A stretch of 64,000 bases of DNA from Bugula neritina (GCA_964035545.1 OZ037772.1:2364501-2428500); one strand, 5' to 3'. Shown: positions 23,901 to 32,815, counted from the stretch's first letter. Numbers and translations are program-made. Notes: generated from the letters alone by a model not told the origin.

Positions 23901-25372
23901 AATTTGAAAAAGGAAAACAGTGATGTCAGTGAGTTCTGCTCAAATCTGGACTTCATTGTTGATTCAAGATACGTAATATCAGAAAGCAAAATACTAGAAG
24001 AAATCAAAAATGGTTCAATGTTTGGAATGGCTGAAGTTGATATAGAAACACCTGAAGACTTGAAAACAATATTTGCTGAATATCAACCTATACAAAAAAA
24101 TGTACTGATATCAAGGGATGACATAGGCCCACACATGAAACAATTTGCAGAACGAAATGGTTTACTAAAAAAGCCATCACGTACTTTAATCAGTAGCTAT
24201 TTCGGGAACAAAATCCTTTTGTCCACCCCGCTACTGCAATGGTACCTACAACACGGCTTAGTGGTTACAAAAGTATATCAAGTAATTCAATACAAGCCAT
24301 CAAAATGCTTCAAGATGTTTGGTGAAAAGGTAATGGAGGCTAGGAGAGCTGGTGACCTCGATTCCTCAAAGAAGATTATATCGGATTCATGCAAACTAAT
24401 AGGTATTTAGTAAATATTGACATGTTTAAACATAGCACTTATTCAATGGTTATTAATATGCAAATCACTTAAGCATCTAGCAAGAGCGATAACTTTTGCA
24501 TTGAATAATTACTCAATATATTTCAAAATAATCCACTTCGCTATATTTCAGGAAACTCTGCGTATGGCCGAACACTAGTCAACCTAGAGAGTCACACTGA
24601 TATCATATATTGTGATGCTGAAGAGACAAACATCTCAAGACTGGTAAACAATCCTAGATTTAACAGCTTACAAGAAATTGATTCTCAACTAGTTGAAATT
24701 GAATCACGAAAAGCTAAGATTAGACTCAATGTACCAGTACAAATTGGCTTTCAAGTATTAGAGTATGCAAAGCTAGCCATGTTGAAATTCTATTACGATT
24801 TCTTGTTAAAGTTTCTATCTCTAGACAGTTTTGCTTTGATTCAAATGGACACTGACTCAATGTATTTAGCTCTAAGTGAAAAAACTTTGTACCTAGCGGT
24901 TAAAAGTGATATGAGAAATGAATTTGAACAAGAACACACTAGTTGGATGTGTAGAGAATATTGCGATGAACACAAGTCACAATATTTTCAATGTATGTTT
25001 AACGGGCAAACCTGGAATCCATTAGACTGTTGTAAAGCTAGTGCCAAGTTCCACAAAAGATCTTTGGGGTTGTTTCACTGCGAAAATGTCTCCCGAGGTG
25101 TTGTAGCGCTTTGCTCCAAATGTTACTATTGTTTCGGGGAAGAACCTAAATACAGTTCAAAAGGTGTCAGTAAATTGCACAACAACTATACCGAAAAAGA
25201 TTACTTCGATGTATTGATAAATCAGAAAATTGCTTACGGTACGAACAAGGGTTTTCGAGTAAAAGGTGAAGAAATATTCACGTACGTTCAAAATCGAAAA
25301 GCTTTAAATTATTTTTACGGAAAGAGAATTGTGTCACAAGATCACGTGACAACCAAACCTACTTTACTGTAA
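20970..25372 (+). CDS. POLB: Protein-primed family B DNA polymerase
   Basis: Replicates the linear element. Exons are 20970-21112, 21222-24402 and 24552-25372; phases agree and borders are GT-AG. The first listed exon starts in mid-codon, so an upstream start exon exists but was not found. Order: a C-x2-C-x12-H-x3-H zinc finger with a CQC-type cluster (20985-21105); an OTU-protease-like motif DNLCLFRALA (21841) with partner HFSWI (22127); a C2HC finger (22174-22240); ExoI DCE (near 22370), ExoII (near 22765) and ExoIII YNNEDVRH (near 23155); polymerase motif A DATSLYLS (23472); motif B, split by the last intron; motif C DTDS (24849). The visible part gives about 1,380 residues, long for the family because of the N-terminal additions. 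Frames are open throughout, so it looks functional. Confidence 0.92.
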
Positions 25373-25453
25373 AAAAACTGTGTTCAGTTAGCGCGTTCAG
25401 TTAATTGGTATTTCACTGTTCGGTTGATAGGTCGCATCAATCAATATTCTACG

Positions 25454-25852
25454 ATGGAAAATTTATACCTATTACAGAAAAACGCTTATAATTATATATG
25501 GTACAAGCTTTTGAAAATGAGTAGACAACATTACGTTAACTATTGTATAACGCAAACCGTTTTGGACATGTACAATAAACATCAAAATTGGAGTGAGGAA
25601 GAAATAAATGAATTGGTCGAACTAGCCGAGGATATGTACGAGACTAACGGTTACGTTCAGTTTTGTAAAGTGGCAAAAGATTTGACTGATCCAAATATCT
25701 CAGCTATTCGCTTAGAAACAATATTTTTCTTGTGCGTGCAAATTTGCAAAATGTATATCGAGGCTGGAGAACACTTCGCAGTGAAATATTTTATTCAACA
25801 GATCCAATGGAACTTGGGAATAGCTCTCGAGAAACAAAACAATGTACAATAG
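25454..25852 (+). CDS. Small all-helical protein, Bcl-2-like candidate
   Basis: A 132-residue protein between POLB and the ATPase; ATG 25454 is the first in frame. It is predicted to be all-helical. The spacing of motifs resembles Bcl-2 family proteins, which regulate apoptosis at mitochondria. Residues 11-27 look like a BH4-type first helix. Residues 51-62 fit a BH3-like L-x3-A-E-D pattern. Residues 81-98 fit BH1, with Arg86 at the usual arginine position, then an aliphatic helix. Residues 118-130 fit BH2. The canonical BH1 Gly-Arg pair and a C-terminal membrane anchor are missing, which is common in viral relatives. Related adintovirus-type elements are reported to carry apoptosis regulators, which supports the idea. 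Sequence similarity is weak, so a structure comparison is needed. The alternative is an unrelated helical accessory protein. Confidence 0.45.
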   Translation: MENLYLLQKNAYNYIWYKLLKMSRQHYVNYCITQTVLDMYNKHQNWSEEEINELVELAEDMYETNGYVQFCKVAKDLTDPNISAIRLETIFFLCVQICKMYIEAGEHFAVKYFIQQIQWNLGIALEKQNNVQ

Positions 25853-25874
25853 TTTATTTTGTATATAATTGTGT

Positions 25875-25965
25875 ATATTTGCCTAAACTTGCCTAAACAT
25901 GCCTAAACATGCCTAAACATGCCTGAACTTGCCTAAACATGCCTGAACTTGCCTAAATCTATTTA
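25875..25965. repeat. 11-bp tandem repeat
   Basis: About eight copies of GCCTAAACATG, with variants CTTG and GAAC, in the gap between the helical protein and the ATPase. It contains no gene. Confidence 0.85.
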
Positions 25966-25974
25966 TACTTTTTT

Positions 25975-26700
25975 ATGCCTATTAATATTTTTGTACATTA
26001 CTTGATACAATTATTTGGGAATAAACTCTCGGAATATACAGTTAACATCATGAGCTTACCTTTCTACCATACATTTTCAGCGATTGTAGCTGGTCCTTCA
26101 AGGGCTGGTAAAACTCAGTGGGTAAGGAAATTGATTACCAACAGTCATACAATGATATCACCTCCACCTGAAAAAATAATATATTGTTATAGTGAGTGGC
26201 AGCCACTGTTTAGCTCATACAACAACGTTGAGTTTCATCAAGGTGTTATCGATATACAAGAATTAAACAAAAATATAAAAAACTTGATAATATTTGATGA
26301 TTTAATGAGTGAAATAGATCAGAATATTGAAAACATATTTACTAAGCACAGTCACCATCGCAACATAAGCGTAATATTTATAACACAGAATCTGTTTCAA
26401 GACAACTCTCACATGAGAACAATGTCTCGAAGCGCTTCTTATGTTGTTGTATTTAAAAACCCTAGAGACGTGAACCAGATATCCTATTTGGCAAGACAAA
26501 TGTTTCCTAAAAACCAGAGTAATTTTGTTGTTGAAGCGTTTCGAGACGCCACTTCTGTCCCCTTTGGGTACTTGGTTATAGACTACAGGCAAGAGACAGA
26601 AGACTATTTGCGCATTAGAACAGGTGTATTTCCGGGTGAGAAAACCTATATCTATTTGTCAAACAGAAACGCTACTTCATTACAAAGAAATGCAGCTTGA
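25975..26700 (+). CDS. ATP: FtsK/HerA-type packaging ATPase
   Basis: Predicted to pump element DNA into capsids, as in other double-jelly-roll viruses. The Walker A motif GPSRAGKT lies near 26092, and Walker B (LIIFDDL) near 26284. A conserved QN pair follows in the IFITQN sensor-like strand, and an Arg-rich segment comes after. The ATG at 25975 gives 241 residues. A start at 26050 removes 25 residues and begins closer to the typical family N-terminus, so it is an equally good choice. The next gene begins 14 bases downstream, in line with a compact late cluster. Confidence 0.92.
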   Translation: MPINIFVHYLIQLFGNKLSEYTVNIMSLPFYHTFSAIVAGPSRAGKTQWVRKLITNSHTMISPPPEKIIYCYSEWQPLFSSYNNVEFHQGVIDIQELNKNIKNLIIFDDLMSEIDQNIENIFTKHSHHRNISVIFITQNLFQDNSHMRTMSRSASYVVVFKNPRDVNQISYLARQMFPKNQSNFVVEAFRDATSVPFGYLVIDYRQETEDYLRIRTGVFPGEKTYIYLSNRNATSLQRNAA

Positions 26701-26714
26701 AGCTAACATAAATC

Positions 26715-27065
26715 ATGACCGCTAGAATTAAAAAACACGCCAAGACTCTAAGTTATTTAGCTGAATGTGACAAACACAACTGTAAAGCAATCATCAACGC
26801 AGCGGGTAGTGAACTGTTGAACTGTTTCTCAGATATTTGCTACAACGTATTAAAAGGCAAGGTGTCATTGTCACCTACTGAAGAAAACAACTTACGTAAA
26901 TACAAAAATATTTTAAGAAAGATTGCTGATAAAAAGAGTACACTGAAAACTAAAAAAACACTGGTACAGAAAGGAGGGTTTCTCTTGGCTCTTTTAGGAC
27001 CACTAATAGGAAGTGTTCTAGCACTACTAGCGAAAGGAATATTCAGCGGTTTTAGAAAAAGATGA
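26715..27065 (+). CDS. Conserved small Polinton protein with hydrophobic tail
   Basis: A 116-residue basic protein. The N-terminal two-thirds is helical and lysine-rich, and resembles a small protein family that recurs next to the ATPase in animal Polintons and adintoviruses. Residues about 91-110 contain a KGG followed by a hydrophobic, Gly/Leu-rich segment, ending in FRKR. The layout suggests a virion core or membrane-active peptide similar in style to adenoviral pX or pVI, but the role is inferred. Its stop codon overlaps the next start (ATGA at 27062-27065). Confidence 0.6.
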   Translation: MTARIKKHAKTLSYLAECDKHNCKAIINAAGSELLNCFSDICYNVLKGKVSLSPTEENNLRKYKNILRKIADKKSTLKTKKTLVQKGGFLLALLGPLIGSVLALLAKGIFSGFRKR

Positions 27066-27787
27066 ATTCGCAAAGCGCTAGAAAATTCTTATTAGTGGAT
27101 GCCGCGGATCTAAAACACAACTCATTTGTAAATGCTGATGTCAGCAAAAATAATGATTATCAACAAGTCGAGAGAAACAAACCTTTGATTACTAAAGAAC
27201 TATTTGCCGTAGATAAGCTAATGAGTGAAATCTTAAATGACAACACGCTATCAGAAAATGAGAAAGTAACTGCTTATAACAACGCGTTAACTAATTATCA
27301 AGAGTTGAAAACTACTACTTATAAAAAAATATCTAGCACAAGGTTGCCTACTTTATCAAAGAATAATGAACCACAACTAAAAGAAACAGAAAGTCTTACA
27401 TCTTATAACCCACTACTAGCTATCCCTCAAAGATTTAAAACAAAGGCGAGTCAACTTTGGGATATACTGAAAAAAGATGGTAAAGTTTCTGTAAATGATG
27501 CGGGGCAGGTAACTATTAACGGCAACCAACTACGCGGAAGCAATTTATCTGATCTATTAAATCTTGCGGTTAATAGTCAACTGAAAGGTAAAACATTGGA
27601 AGGGTGGAAAGAATTTAGACAAGTATTAATTGATTACAATGTACCCAAACTACTCATTAATCAAAACGTTATCGAAGAGAAATCTAAAAATAGAAGAGAG
27701 TCTAGTAAATTGTCATCAGGCGAGTGGGATCCATACGATGGCAAGGCGAAAACGAAAAAAGCAAAATCCAGACTCCAGCTATACTGA
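27062..27787 (+). CDS. Conserved Polinton protein, unknown function
   Basis: 241 residues. The start overlaps the previous stop by four bases. The N-terminal half is acidic and helical. A central stretch reads like a small module seen in many Polintons next to the integrase (W-D-I-L near the middle, then a GSNLSDLL motif). The C-terminus is basic and ends KAKSRLQLY. It overlaps the integrase start by 50 bases. No enzymatic motif is visible; a structural or DNA-associated role is possible. Confidence 0.6.
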   Translation: MNSQSARKFLLVDAADLKHNSFVNADVSKNNDYQQVERNKPLITKELFAVDKLMSEILNDNTLSENEKVTAYNNALTNYQELKTTTYKKISSTRLPTLSKNNEPQLKETESLTSYNPLLAIPQRFKTKASQLWDILKKDGKVSVNDAGQVTINGNQLRGSNLSDLLNLAVNSQLKGKTLEGWKEFRQVLIDYNVPKLLINQNVIEEKSKNRRESSKLSSGEWDPYDGKAKTKKAKSRLQLY

Positions 27788-28865
27788 TAAACTAATTCGA
27801 GACACCTATTTCAATATTTCTAAACCAGCCGGATTTGGTAGTAAAGCAAAATTATACAAATCATTAAAAGGCAAAGTAAGCAAGGGTGCAATTGATAGAT
27901 GGCTTGAAAAAACTGACAGCTATAACCTACATAAACCTTTGCGAAAAAACTTTCCCAGACGAAAGTATATTGTATCAGGTATTAATGCCATGTGGCAAAT
28001 TGATTTAACAGATCTCCAACAGTTTTCATCCGAAAATAATGGATTCAAGTATATACTATTAAGCATTGACACATTCAGTCGTAAAGCCTACGGTGTACCA
28101 CTCAAAACTAAATCTGGTTTAGAAGTGAGTAGAGCTATGAGGGAGATTATAGAAAACGAAAACAACAACACTCCACCAGAAATGATTTTATCAGATAGAG
28201 GCAAAGAATTCTTTAACCCTCAATTTAAAGCATTAATGAAAGAATATAACATAAACCACTTTTCATCCAACAATCAAGAAATTAAAGCATCCATGGTTGA
28301 AAGACTGCAAAGAACACTAAAGGCTAAATTGTTTAAATATTTTACTCATCAAAACAGTCACAGATATCTTGACATTCTCAATGATCTAATATCATCATAC
28401 AATAACTCGAAACACTCGGCTCATAACTCAACACCTAACGATGTGACAGTTAACAATCAAGAAGAAATTTGGCATAGACTATACACAGATAGTCAGAGTG
28501 GTCAAACTAACAAACTAAAATACAATGTTGGAGATCTCGTTAGAATATCAAAATATAGTACAGTATTTAAAAAAGGATACCTTCCTTCTTGGAGCGAAGA
28601 AATCTTTACCATAGCGAAAATCCACACTACTAATCCTCCAGTGTATTCTCTCGCGGATGACAGCGGTGATCAGCTAGAAGGAACATGGTATGAACCGGAA
28701 TTACAGAAAGTAAACACCAAGAGCAACACCTATAAAATAGAGTCAATTGTTGGTCAGCGTACTGTAAATGGTAAAAAACAATTTCTTGTAAGGTGGGCTG
28801 GATATCCGCCAAGTTTTGACTCGTATGTTGATAAAAGAGATGTAATTTTTAACTATAAGAATTAG
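27738..28865 (+). CDS. INT: Retroviral-type integrase with chromodomain
   Basis: Inserts the element and makes the 6-bp target duplication. From the ATG at 27738 it has 375 residues. The N-terminus is strongly basic. The DDE triad is visible as Asp89, Asp153 and Glu188, a D-x34-E spacing, inside an RNase H fold region at about 80-200. A small beta domain follows at about 255-300. A chromodomain at about 336-372 (YKIESIVG and LVRWAGY motifs) presumably tethers integration to chromatin. An upstream in-frame alternative start exists, but it would overlap the previous gene extensively; the chosen ATG is the first one placed after the conserved part of that gene. Confidence 0.94.
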   Translation: MARRKRKKQNPDSSYTDKLIRDTYFNISKPAGFGSKAKLYKSLKGKVSKGAIDRWLEKTDSYNLHKPLRKNFPRRKYIVSGINAMWQIDLTDLQQFSSENNGFKYILLSIDTFSRKAYGVPLKTKSGLEVSRAMREIIENENNNTPPEMILSDRGKEFFNPQFKALMKEYNINHFSSNNQEIKASMVERLQRTLKAKLFKYFTHQNSHRYLDILNDLISSYNNSKHSAHNSTPNDVTVNNQEEIWHRLYTDSQSGQTNKLKYNVGDLVRISKYSTVFKKGYLPSWSEEIFTIAKIHTTNPPVYSLADDSGDQLEGTWYEPELQKVNTKSNTYKIESIVGQRTVNGKKQFLVRWAGYPPSFDSYVDKRDVIFNYKN

Positions 28866-28898
28866 ATAATAAACTTATATGTTGTCACTCTTACAAAG

Positions 28899-29669
28899 AT
28901 GCGCGTTGTTTTACCTAGTAATGCTTCGTTGAAGCATTTTCCAAAAAATAGTCTTTCAGTATACACAGTTCAATTGCCTCAAAGTTTAGATTTTACGGAT
29001 GGCTCTTACGAGATCGGATTGAGTGAGATACAATTTTATAAATCATGGTTCAATGTGAAACAGTGCAGCATAACCTTAAAAGTAAATGAAGCTGAAGAAA
29101 CAGTGCATCTAGATGACGGTTACTACAAATCAGATAAAAAGCTAATACAATCTATCAATCAAGCAATAAATGACCAGTGTTTAAATCTGAAAGTAAAATT
29201 TAATTTCTATTACAACGATGTCAATAAAAATTTTTATGTCATTGCTGAAGATGTTAGAGGTTGCTCTATAGACATCACATACTCACCATCTCTTGAGAAA
29301 ATACTTAATGTGCAGGAAGAAAAAATGGAGATAAAATCAATGACCGATGGCACAATTTTGGTCAAGTACAATACTCCAATAAGATTACATACAATATTTA
29401 ACCTGATGGTGTATACAGATGTAGCAGAATCTAGTATTGTTGGAGATACTCAGGCTCAACTACTAAGAGTTGTAGGAGTCGAGGATGGTCATTGGAGGTT
29501 GCAGTCCACTAACTTTAACAATGTACAGTACTGCAAAATAAATAAAACGCATGTTTCGAGTGTATCAATTTATATATACACGGATTACGGTGAAAGAGTA
29601 CCATTCACGCATGGACGTACAGTGGTAACGGTAGATATTCGAAAAGTTAAACCTATAAACCTAATATGA
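28899..29669 (+). CDS. Minor capsid (penton) protein
   Basis: A 256-residue protein with the N-terminal hallmark of Polinton minor capsid proteins: VVLPSN near the start, a YTVQLP strand, then an EIGLSEIQF motif. The single jelly-roll protein is thought to form the pentameric vertices of the particle. It lies immediately after INT (33-base gap) and ends with ATGA, overlapping the next start by four bases, in the order seen in other animal Polintons. The frame is intact. Confidence 0.85.
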   Translation: MRVVLPSNASLKHFPKNSLSVYTVQLPQSLDFTDGSYEIGLSEIQFYKSWFNVKQCSITLKVNEAEETVHLDDGYYKSDKKLIQSINQAINDQCLNLKVKFNFYYNDVNKNFYVIAEDVRGCSIDITYSPSLEKILNVQEEKMEIKSMTDGTILVKYNTPIRLHTIFNLMVYTDVAESSIVGDTQAQLLRVVGVEDGHWRLQSTNFNNVQYCKINKTHVSSVSIYIYTDYGERVPFTHGRTVVTVDIRKVKPINLI

Positions 29670-30097
29670 GAATAATTCCATTCGATTGTGATGCCGCATC
29701 AAATAGCTATAGACAGTTATATGAACAATCAGGAAATGGAATGATTCCAATATTTTCAGGAGAAAAATATCAAACAGGATACGGTTTAGGGAGCATATTT
29801 GGTAACATACTCAAAGCAGCATTGCCTGTTGTAAAACAAGGTGTAAAAAGTTTAGGAAAGACAGCAATAAATACTGGTCTAAACATTGCCAGAGATAGTT
29901 TATCCGGTAAACCATTCAGAGAGTCAATCAAAGATAACGTCAACAGCGCGGCTGGAGAGGTTATTACTAAAGGTATTACATACGTCACCAACAGAAATCG
30001 AAATAAAAAAAGGAAGCGTCAGACTAACAGAGTTACTTCTTCCAAGTCTTCAAAGGTGAAAAGACGTAGGGTTACTAAACGCGATATCTTTTCATAG
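29666..30097 (+). CDS. Basic pVI/core-like virion protein
   Basis: 143 residues; the ATG overlaps the stop of the minor capsid gene. Residues about 36-60 contain YGLGSIFGNIL, an amphipathic glycine-containing helix similar to the membrane-active part of adenovirus pVI-type proteins. The C-terminal 35 residues are rich in Lys/Arg (KKRKRQ, KVKRRRV), a nuclear signal or DNA-binding tail. A protein of this size and layout recurs between minor and major capsid genes in Polintons. It is a likely substrate of the adjacent protease. Assignment rests on position and composition. Confidence 0.6.
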   Translation: MRIIPFDCDAASNSYRQLYEQSGNGMIPIFSGEKYQTGYGLGSIFGNILKAALPVVKQGVKSLGKTAINTGLNIARDSLSGKPFRESIKDNVNSAAGEVITKGITYVTNRNRNKKRKRQTNRVTSSKSSKVKRRRVTKRDIFS

Positions 30098-30108
30098 AAT
30101 ACTATACT

Positions 30109-31419
30109 ATGAGTTTCATAATGGAACATAGCTGCCTCGCTGGCAAACCCGAATTAGATTTATTTTCTACACTACCTACTCAAGCATCAATCGAAGAAGG
30201 ATATCACGTAGAACATATGCCCACAACCTCATTGAATGATGAGGGACCTATAAAGTTCTCAATCTCTGGTGATTCGAACAACTACCTTGACCTCAATTCA
30301 AGCTATCTATTATTAGAGGTGAAAATAACAAAAGCTGACGGTACGGATCTTGATGCTCAAGGTGATGCGGCTCCTATAAACCTTTTGGGTCACACATTAT
30401 TTCAACAAGTAGAAATTATGCTAAATGATGTAGTTATTTCCAACGCTTCTAATCTCTACCACTACAGAGCTCTTATAGAAACTTTACTAAGTTACTCCGA
30501 TGAAGCTAAAAAGTCACAACTATCAATGTCACTCTACTCAAAGGATACACCCGGAAAAATGGATCACATTGGTGGTGATAATGAAGGCTTGGAAGCTAGA
30601 AGACGAATTACGGGGCAGAGTAAAACTGTGCAGTTAATTGTTAGACCGCACGCTGACATATTCTTTCAAAGACGATTCATTTTAAACGGAGTAGACATGA
30701 AATTAAAGTTTGTGAGGAATCACAACAGCTTAGTGCTAATGGCTGGTGAAAACTCTACTTGCAAACTAAAAATCCTAAACGCATCTTTTTTCCTTCGAAA
30801 AGTTAAAATCAATAGCGGAATACAATTAAAGCACATTGAAAATTTAGACAAGAAACTATTGCCAGCCGTTTATCCTATCAGAAGAGTTGATATGAAGTCA
30901 TTCAATATCGCATTGGGTTCATTGTCTTGGAACGAAGAAAATTTATTTCACGGTATTCTGCCTAAGAGAATAGTTATAGGTATTGTAAACGCTGGTGCAT
31001 TCGAAGGCGCTTACAATTTGAATCCTTTCAACTTTCAGCACAAACATTTAAAATATACAAACCTAGTCGTTGACGGGAAACAAGTACCTCAGAAGGCATT
31101 GGTTTCAGACTACACAAATCATAATACTCTAAGAAACTATTTTACGCTCTTGGAATCAACGGGAAAGGTGTTCAACAATGGCGGAATAGATATAAATAGA
31201 GAGGAATACGAGAAAGGTTACAGTCTATTGGCCTTTGATTTAACTCCTGACCTAGATTTGAGCACTTGCTTTCATTTGATGAAGCGAGGAACAATAAGAT
31301 TAGAGCTAAAGTTTTCTCAGGCTCTTGACACACCCGTTAATGTGATTGTCTACTCCGAATTTGATTCTGGTATAAAAATTGATAAGAATAGAGCGGTACT
31401 TACAAATTTCTACGCGTGA
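30109..31419 (+). CDS. MCP: Double jelly-roll major capsid protein
   Basis: A 436-residue protein of the PRD1-adenovirus lineage, the hexon-like building block of the predicted icosahedral particle. The N-terminus has the family pattern: a short leader, then LFSTLPTQ, then strands with LDLNSSYLLLEVKI and NLLGHTLFQQVEI. Further strands alternate along the length, as expected for two jelly rolls. ATG 30109 is used; a second ATG at 30121 could also serve. The stop TGA overlaps the next start (TGATG). The frame is intact. Confidence 0.92.
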   Translation: MSFIMEHSCLAGKPELDLFSTLPTQASIEEGYHVEHMPTTSLNDEGPIKFSISGDSNNYLDLNSSYLLLEVKITKADGTDLDAQGDAAPINLLGHTLFQQVEIMLNDVVISNASNLYHYRALIETLLSYSDEAKKSQLSMSLYSKDTPGKMDHIGGDNEGLEARRRITGQSKTVQLIVRPHADIFFQRRFILNGVDMKLKFVRNHNSLVLMAGENSTCKLKILNASFFLRKVKINSGIQLKHIENLDKKLLPAVYPIRRVDMKSFNIALGSLSWNEENLFHGILPKRIVIGIVNAGAFEGAYNLNPFNFQHKHLKYTNLVVDGKQVPQKALVSDYTNHNTLRNYFTLLESTGKVFNNGGIDINREEYEKGYSLLAFDLTPDLDLSTCFHLMKRGTIRLELKFSQALDTPVNVIVYSEFDSGIKIDKNRAVLTNFYA

Positions 31420-31958
31420 TGAATTCTAAAGAAATATATTCCATTCTTGAGAACGATGAGTGGGTGAAAAAGATGAACTTCATCGGTGTATTTCCAGTCG
31501 ATAGAATACCTAGTAGTAGTTTGACGGATTATCCTTGCTGTGGAGTTGTAAACACTAAACCTCACAATCATCCGGGAGAGCACTGGGTGATGTTTCTAAA
31601 GACAGAAAATAACACAGGAGTTTATTTCGACTCTTTTGGAAGTGGTCTTTACAACATGCCAGAGGTTGCTGCTATATTTGATTCAGTAGACTCTTGGCAA
31701 TTTAGTAGCACTCAGCTACAATCTGTATTTTCTACAGTTTGCGGACAATACTGTATTTTTGTGTTAACGCATTTAGCCAGAGGTTTCTCACTAGAACACA
31801 TTATATCTTTAATAAATGATTGTTGTGATACATACGCGAATGATGCTTTTATATTTAATTACATTAATCAAAAATATAGTAATTTTTTAAATAAAGAACT
31901 AGAAATTGTAGACCTACCTTTTATTTTTGAACAAGCTTCTTATCCTGTTAAAATTTAA
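31419..31958 (+). CDS. PRO: Adenain-type cysteine protease
   Basis: Matures virion proteins. From ATG 31419 the protein has 179 residues. The catalytic elements are visible in the expected order: His55 in HWVMFL, Asp71 in YFDSFG, and Cys112 in CGQYCIF. Gln residues upstream of the Cys can supply the oxyanion hole. Length and motif spacing match C5-family proteases of adenoviruses and Polintons. The true ATG overlaps the capsid gene stop. Confidence 0.93.
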   Translation: MNSKEIYSILENDEWVKKMNFIGVFPVDRIPSSSLTDYPCCGVVNTKPHNHPGEHWVMFLKTENNTGVYFDSFGSGLYNMPEVAAIFDSVDSWQFSSTQLQSVFSTVCGQYCIFVLTHLARGFSLEHIISLINDCCDTYANDAFIFNYINQKYSNFLNKELEIVDLPFIFEQASYPVKI

Positions 31959-32155
31959 AGCTGTAATATTCTATTATGACATTTTTTCAAGAAAATAAAC
32001 TCATGGTGAAAAGAAATCTCTTTCTGGTTATTGAATATTATACGGAGTGTAGAATTTACCAAAGTGACAACAGTGATATAACGAGGCTAACTAATCATAG
32101 ATCAATGTTTTAGTACGTGAGATTCTGACTACGTAGTTAGTTAAAAGGTGTAATT
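31959..32155. other. 3' spacer of the Polinton
   Basis: Short AT-rich spacer between PRO and the right terminus. AATAAA at about 31995 could be the polyadenylation signal for the late genes. No gene seen. Confidence 0.5.
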
Positions 32156-32327
32156 TATTCACCATAAGCTAAATTTAATAGCTACCACCTGTCAACTTTA
32201 AGGCTTACAATGCTCACATAGTTAACGAGATGCTAATTTCCATAGCCATAGAGTCTACACTACGTTGACAAATTGGTCGATGCGAGATGCTTACTTCCAT
32301 AGCCGTAGAGGCGCTTATTATACTACT
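32156..32327 (-). repeat. Polinton right terminal inverted repeat
   Basis: Inverted match of 16178-16349 with about five substitutions. Ends ATACTACT and contains the same pair of internal 22-bp motifs. Confidence 0.95.
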
Positions 32328-32333
32328 TATATC
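32328..32333. repeat. Polinton target-site duplication, right
   Basis: TATATC, identical to the six bases before the left terminus. Confidence 0.93.
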
Positions 32334-32521
32334 AATACTCAATACTGTGAGAGACTATAAAGTCTGGTAACTATTGTAGGTGACACTGCAGTGGCTGTCC
32401 ACCCTGAAGACGGCCGATACAAACACTTACACGGGAAATTCGTGAGACATCTTTTTGCTGACAGGAGAATACCTATTGTGGCTGACGACTTTGTGGAGAT
32501 GGAGTTTGGGACAGGTGCTCT

Positions 32522-32815
32522 GTTTCCTGTATATTCATAGCCTGTTGTCCTGTATATTCATAGCCTGTTGTCCTGTATATTCATAGCCTGTTGTCCTGTA
32601 TATTCATAGCCTGTTGTCCTGTATATTAATAGCCCGTTGTCCTGTATATTCATAGCCTGTTGTCCTGTATATTCATAGCCTGTTGTCCCGTATATTCATA
32701 GCCTATTGTCCTGTATATTCATAGCCTGTTGTCCTGTATATTCATAGCCTGTTGTTCTGTATATTCATAGCCCGTTGTCCTGTATATTCATAGCCTGTTG
32801 TCCTGTATTTTCCAA
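32522..32815. repeat. 23-bp tandem array
   Basis: About 12.5 copies of a 23-bp unit with core TATATTCATAGCCTGTTG, starting just after a synthetase exon. No coding role. Confidence 0.92.

Larger units (their letters stand above)
16178..32327 (+). mobile_element. Polinton/Maverick (adintovirus-like) element
   Basis: A 16,150-bp self-synthesising DNA transposon. It begins AGTAGTATAATAAG and ends with the inverted copy. The 172-bp terminal inverted repeats differ at about five positions, and TATATC on each side is a perfect 6-bp target duplication. Both features are diagnostic of Polintons. It encodes the canonical set: family B polymerase, chromodomain integrase, packaging ATPase, adenain-like protease, major and minor capsid proteins. 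It also has several conserved small proteins and extra genes. All coding regions read rightward, the same direction as the host gene whose intron it occupies. Core frames appear open, so this copy may be recent. Polintons bridge transposons and viruses, and virion formation is predicted for the group. Confidence 0.97.

Noticed and set aside
24779-25372. Separate small gene encoding the polymerase palm motif
   Set aside because: It is the last exon of POLB; an acceptor at 24551 joins it in phase to the exon ending at 24402.
26302-26592. Minus-strand ORF opposite the ATPase gene
   Set aside because: Shadow of a real gene, with no motif or independent context.
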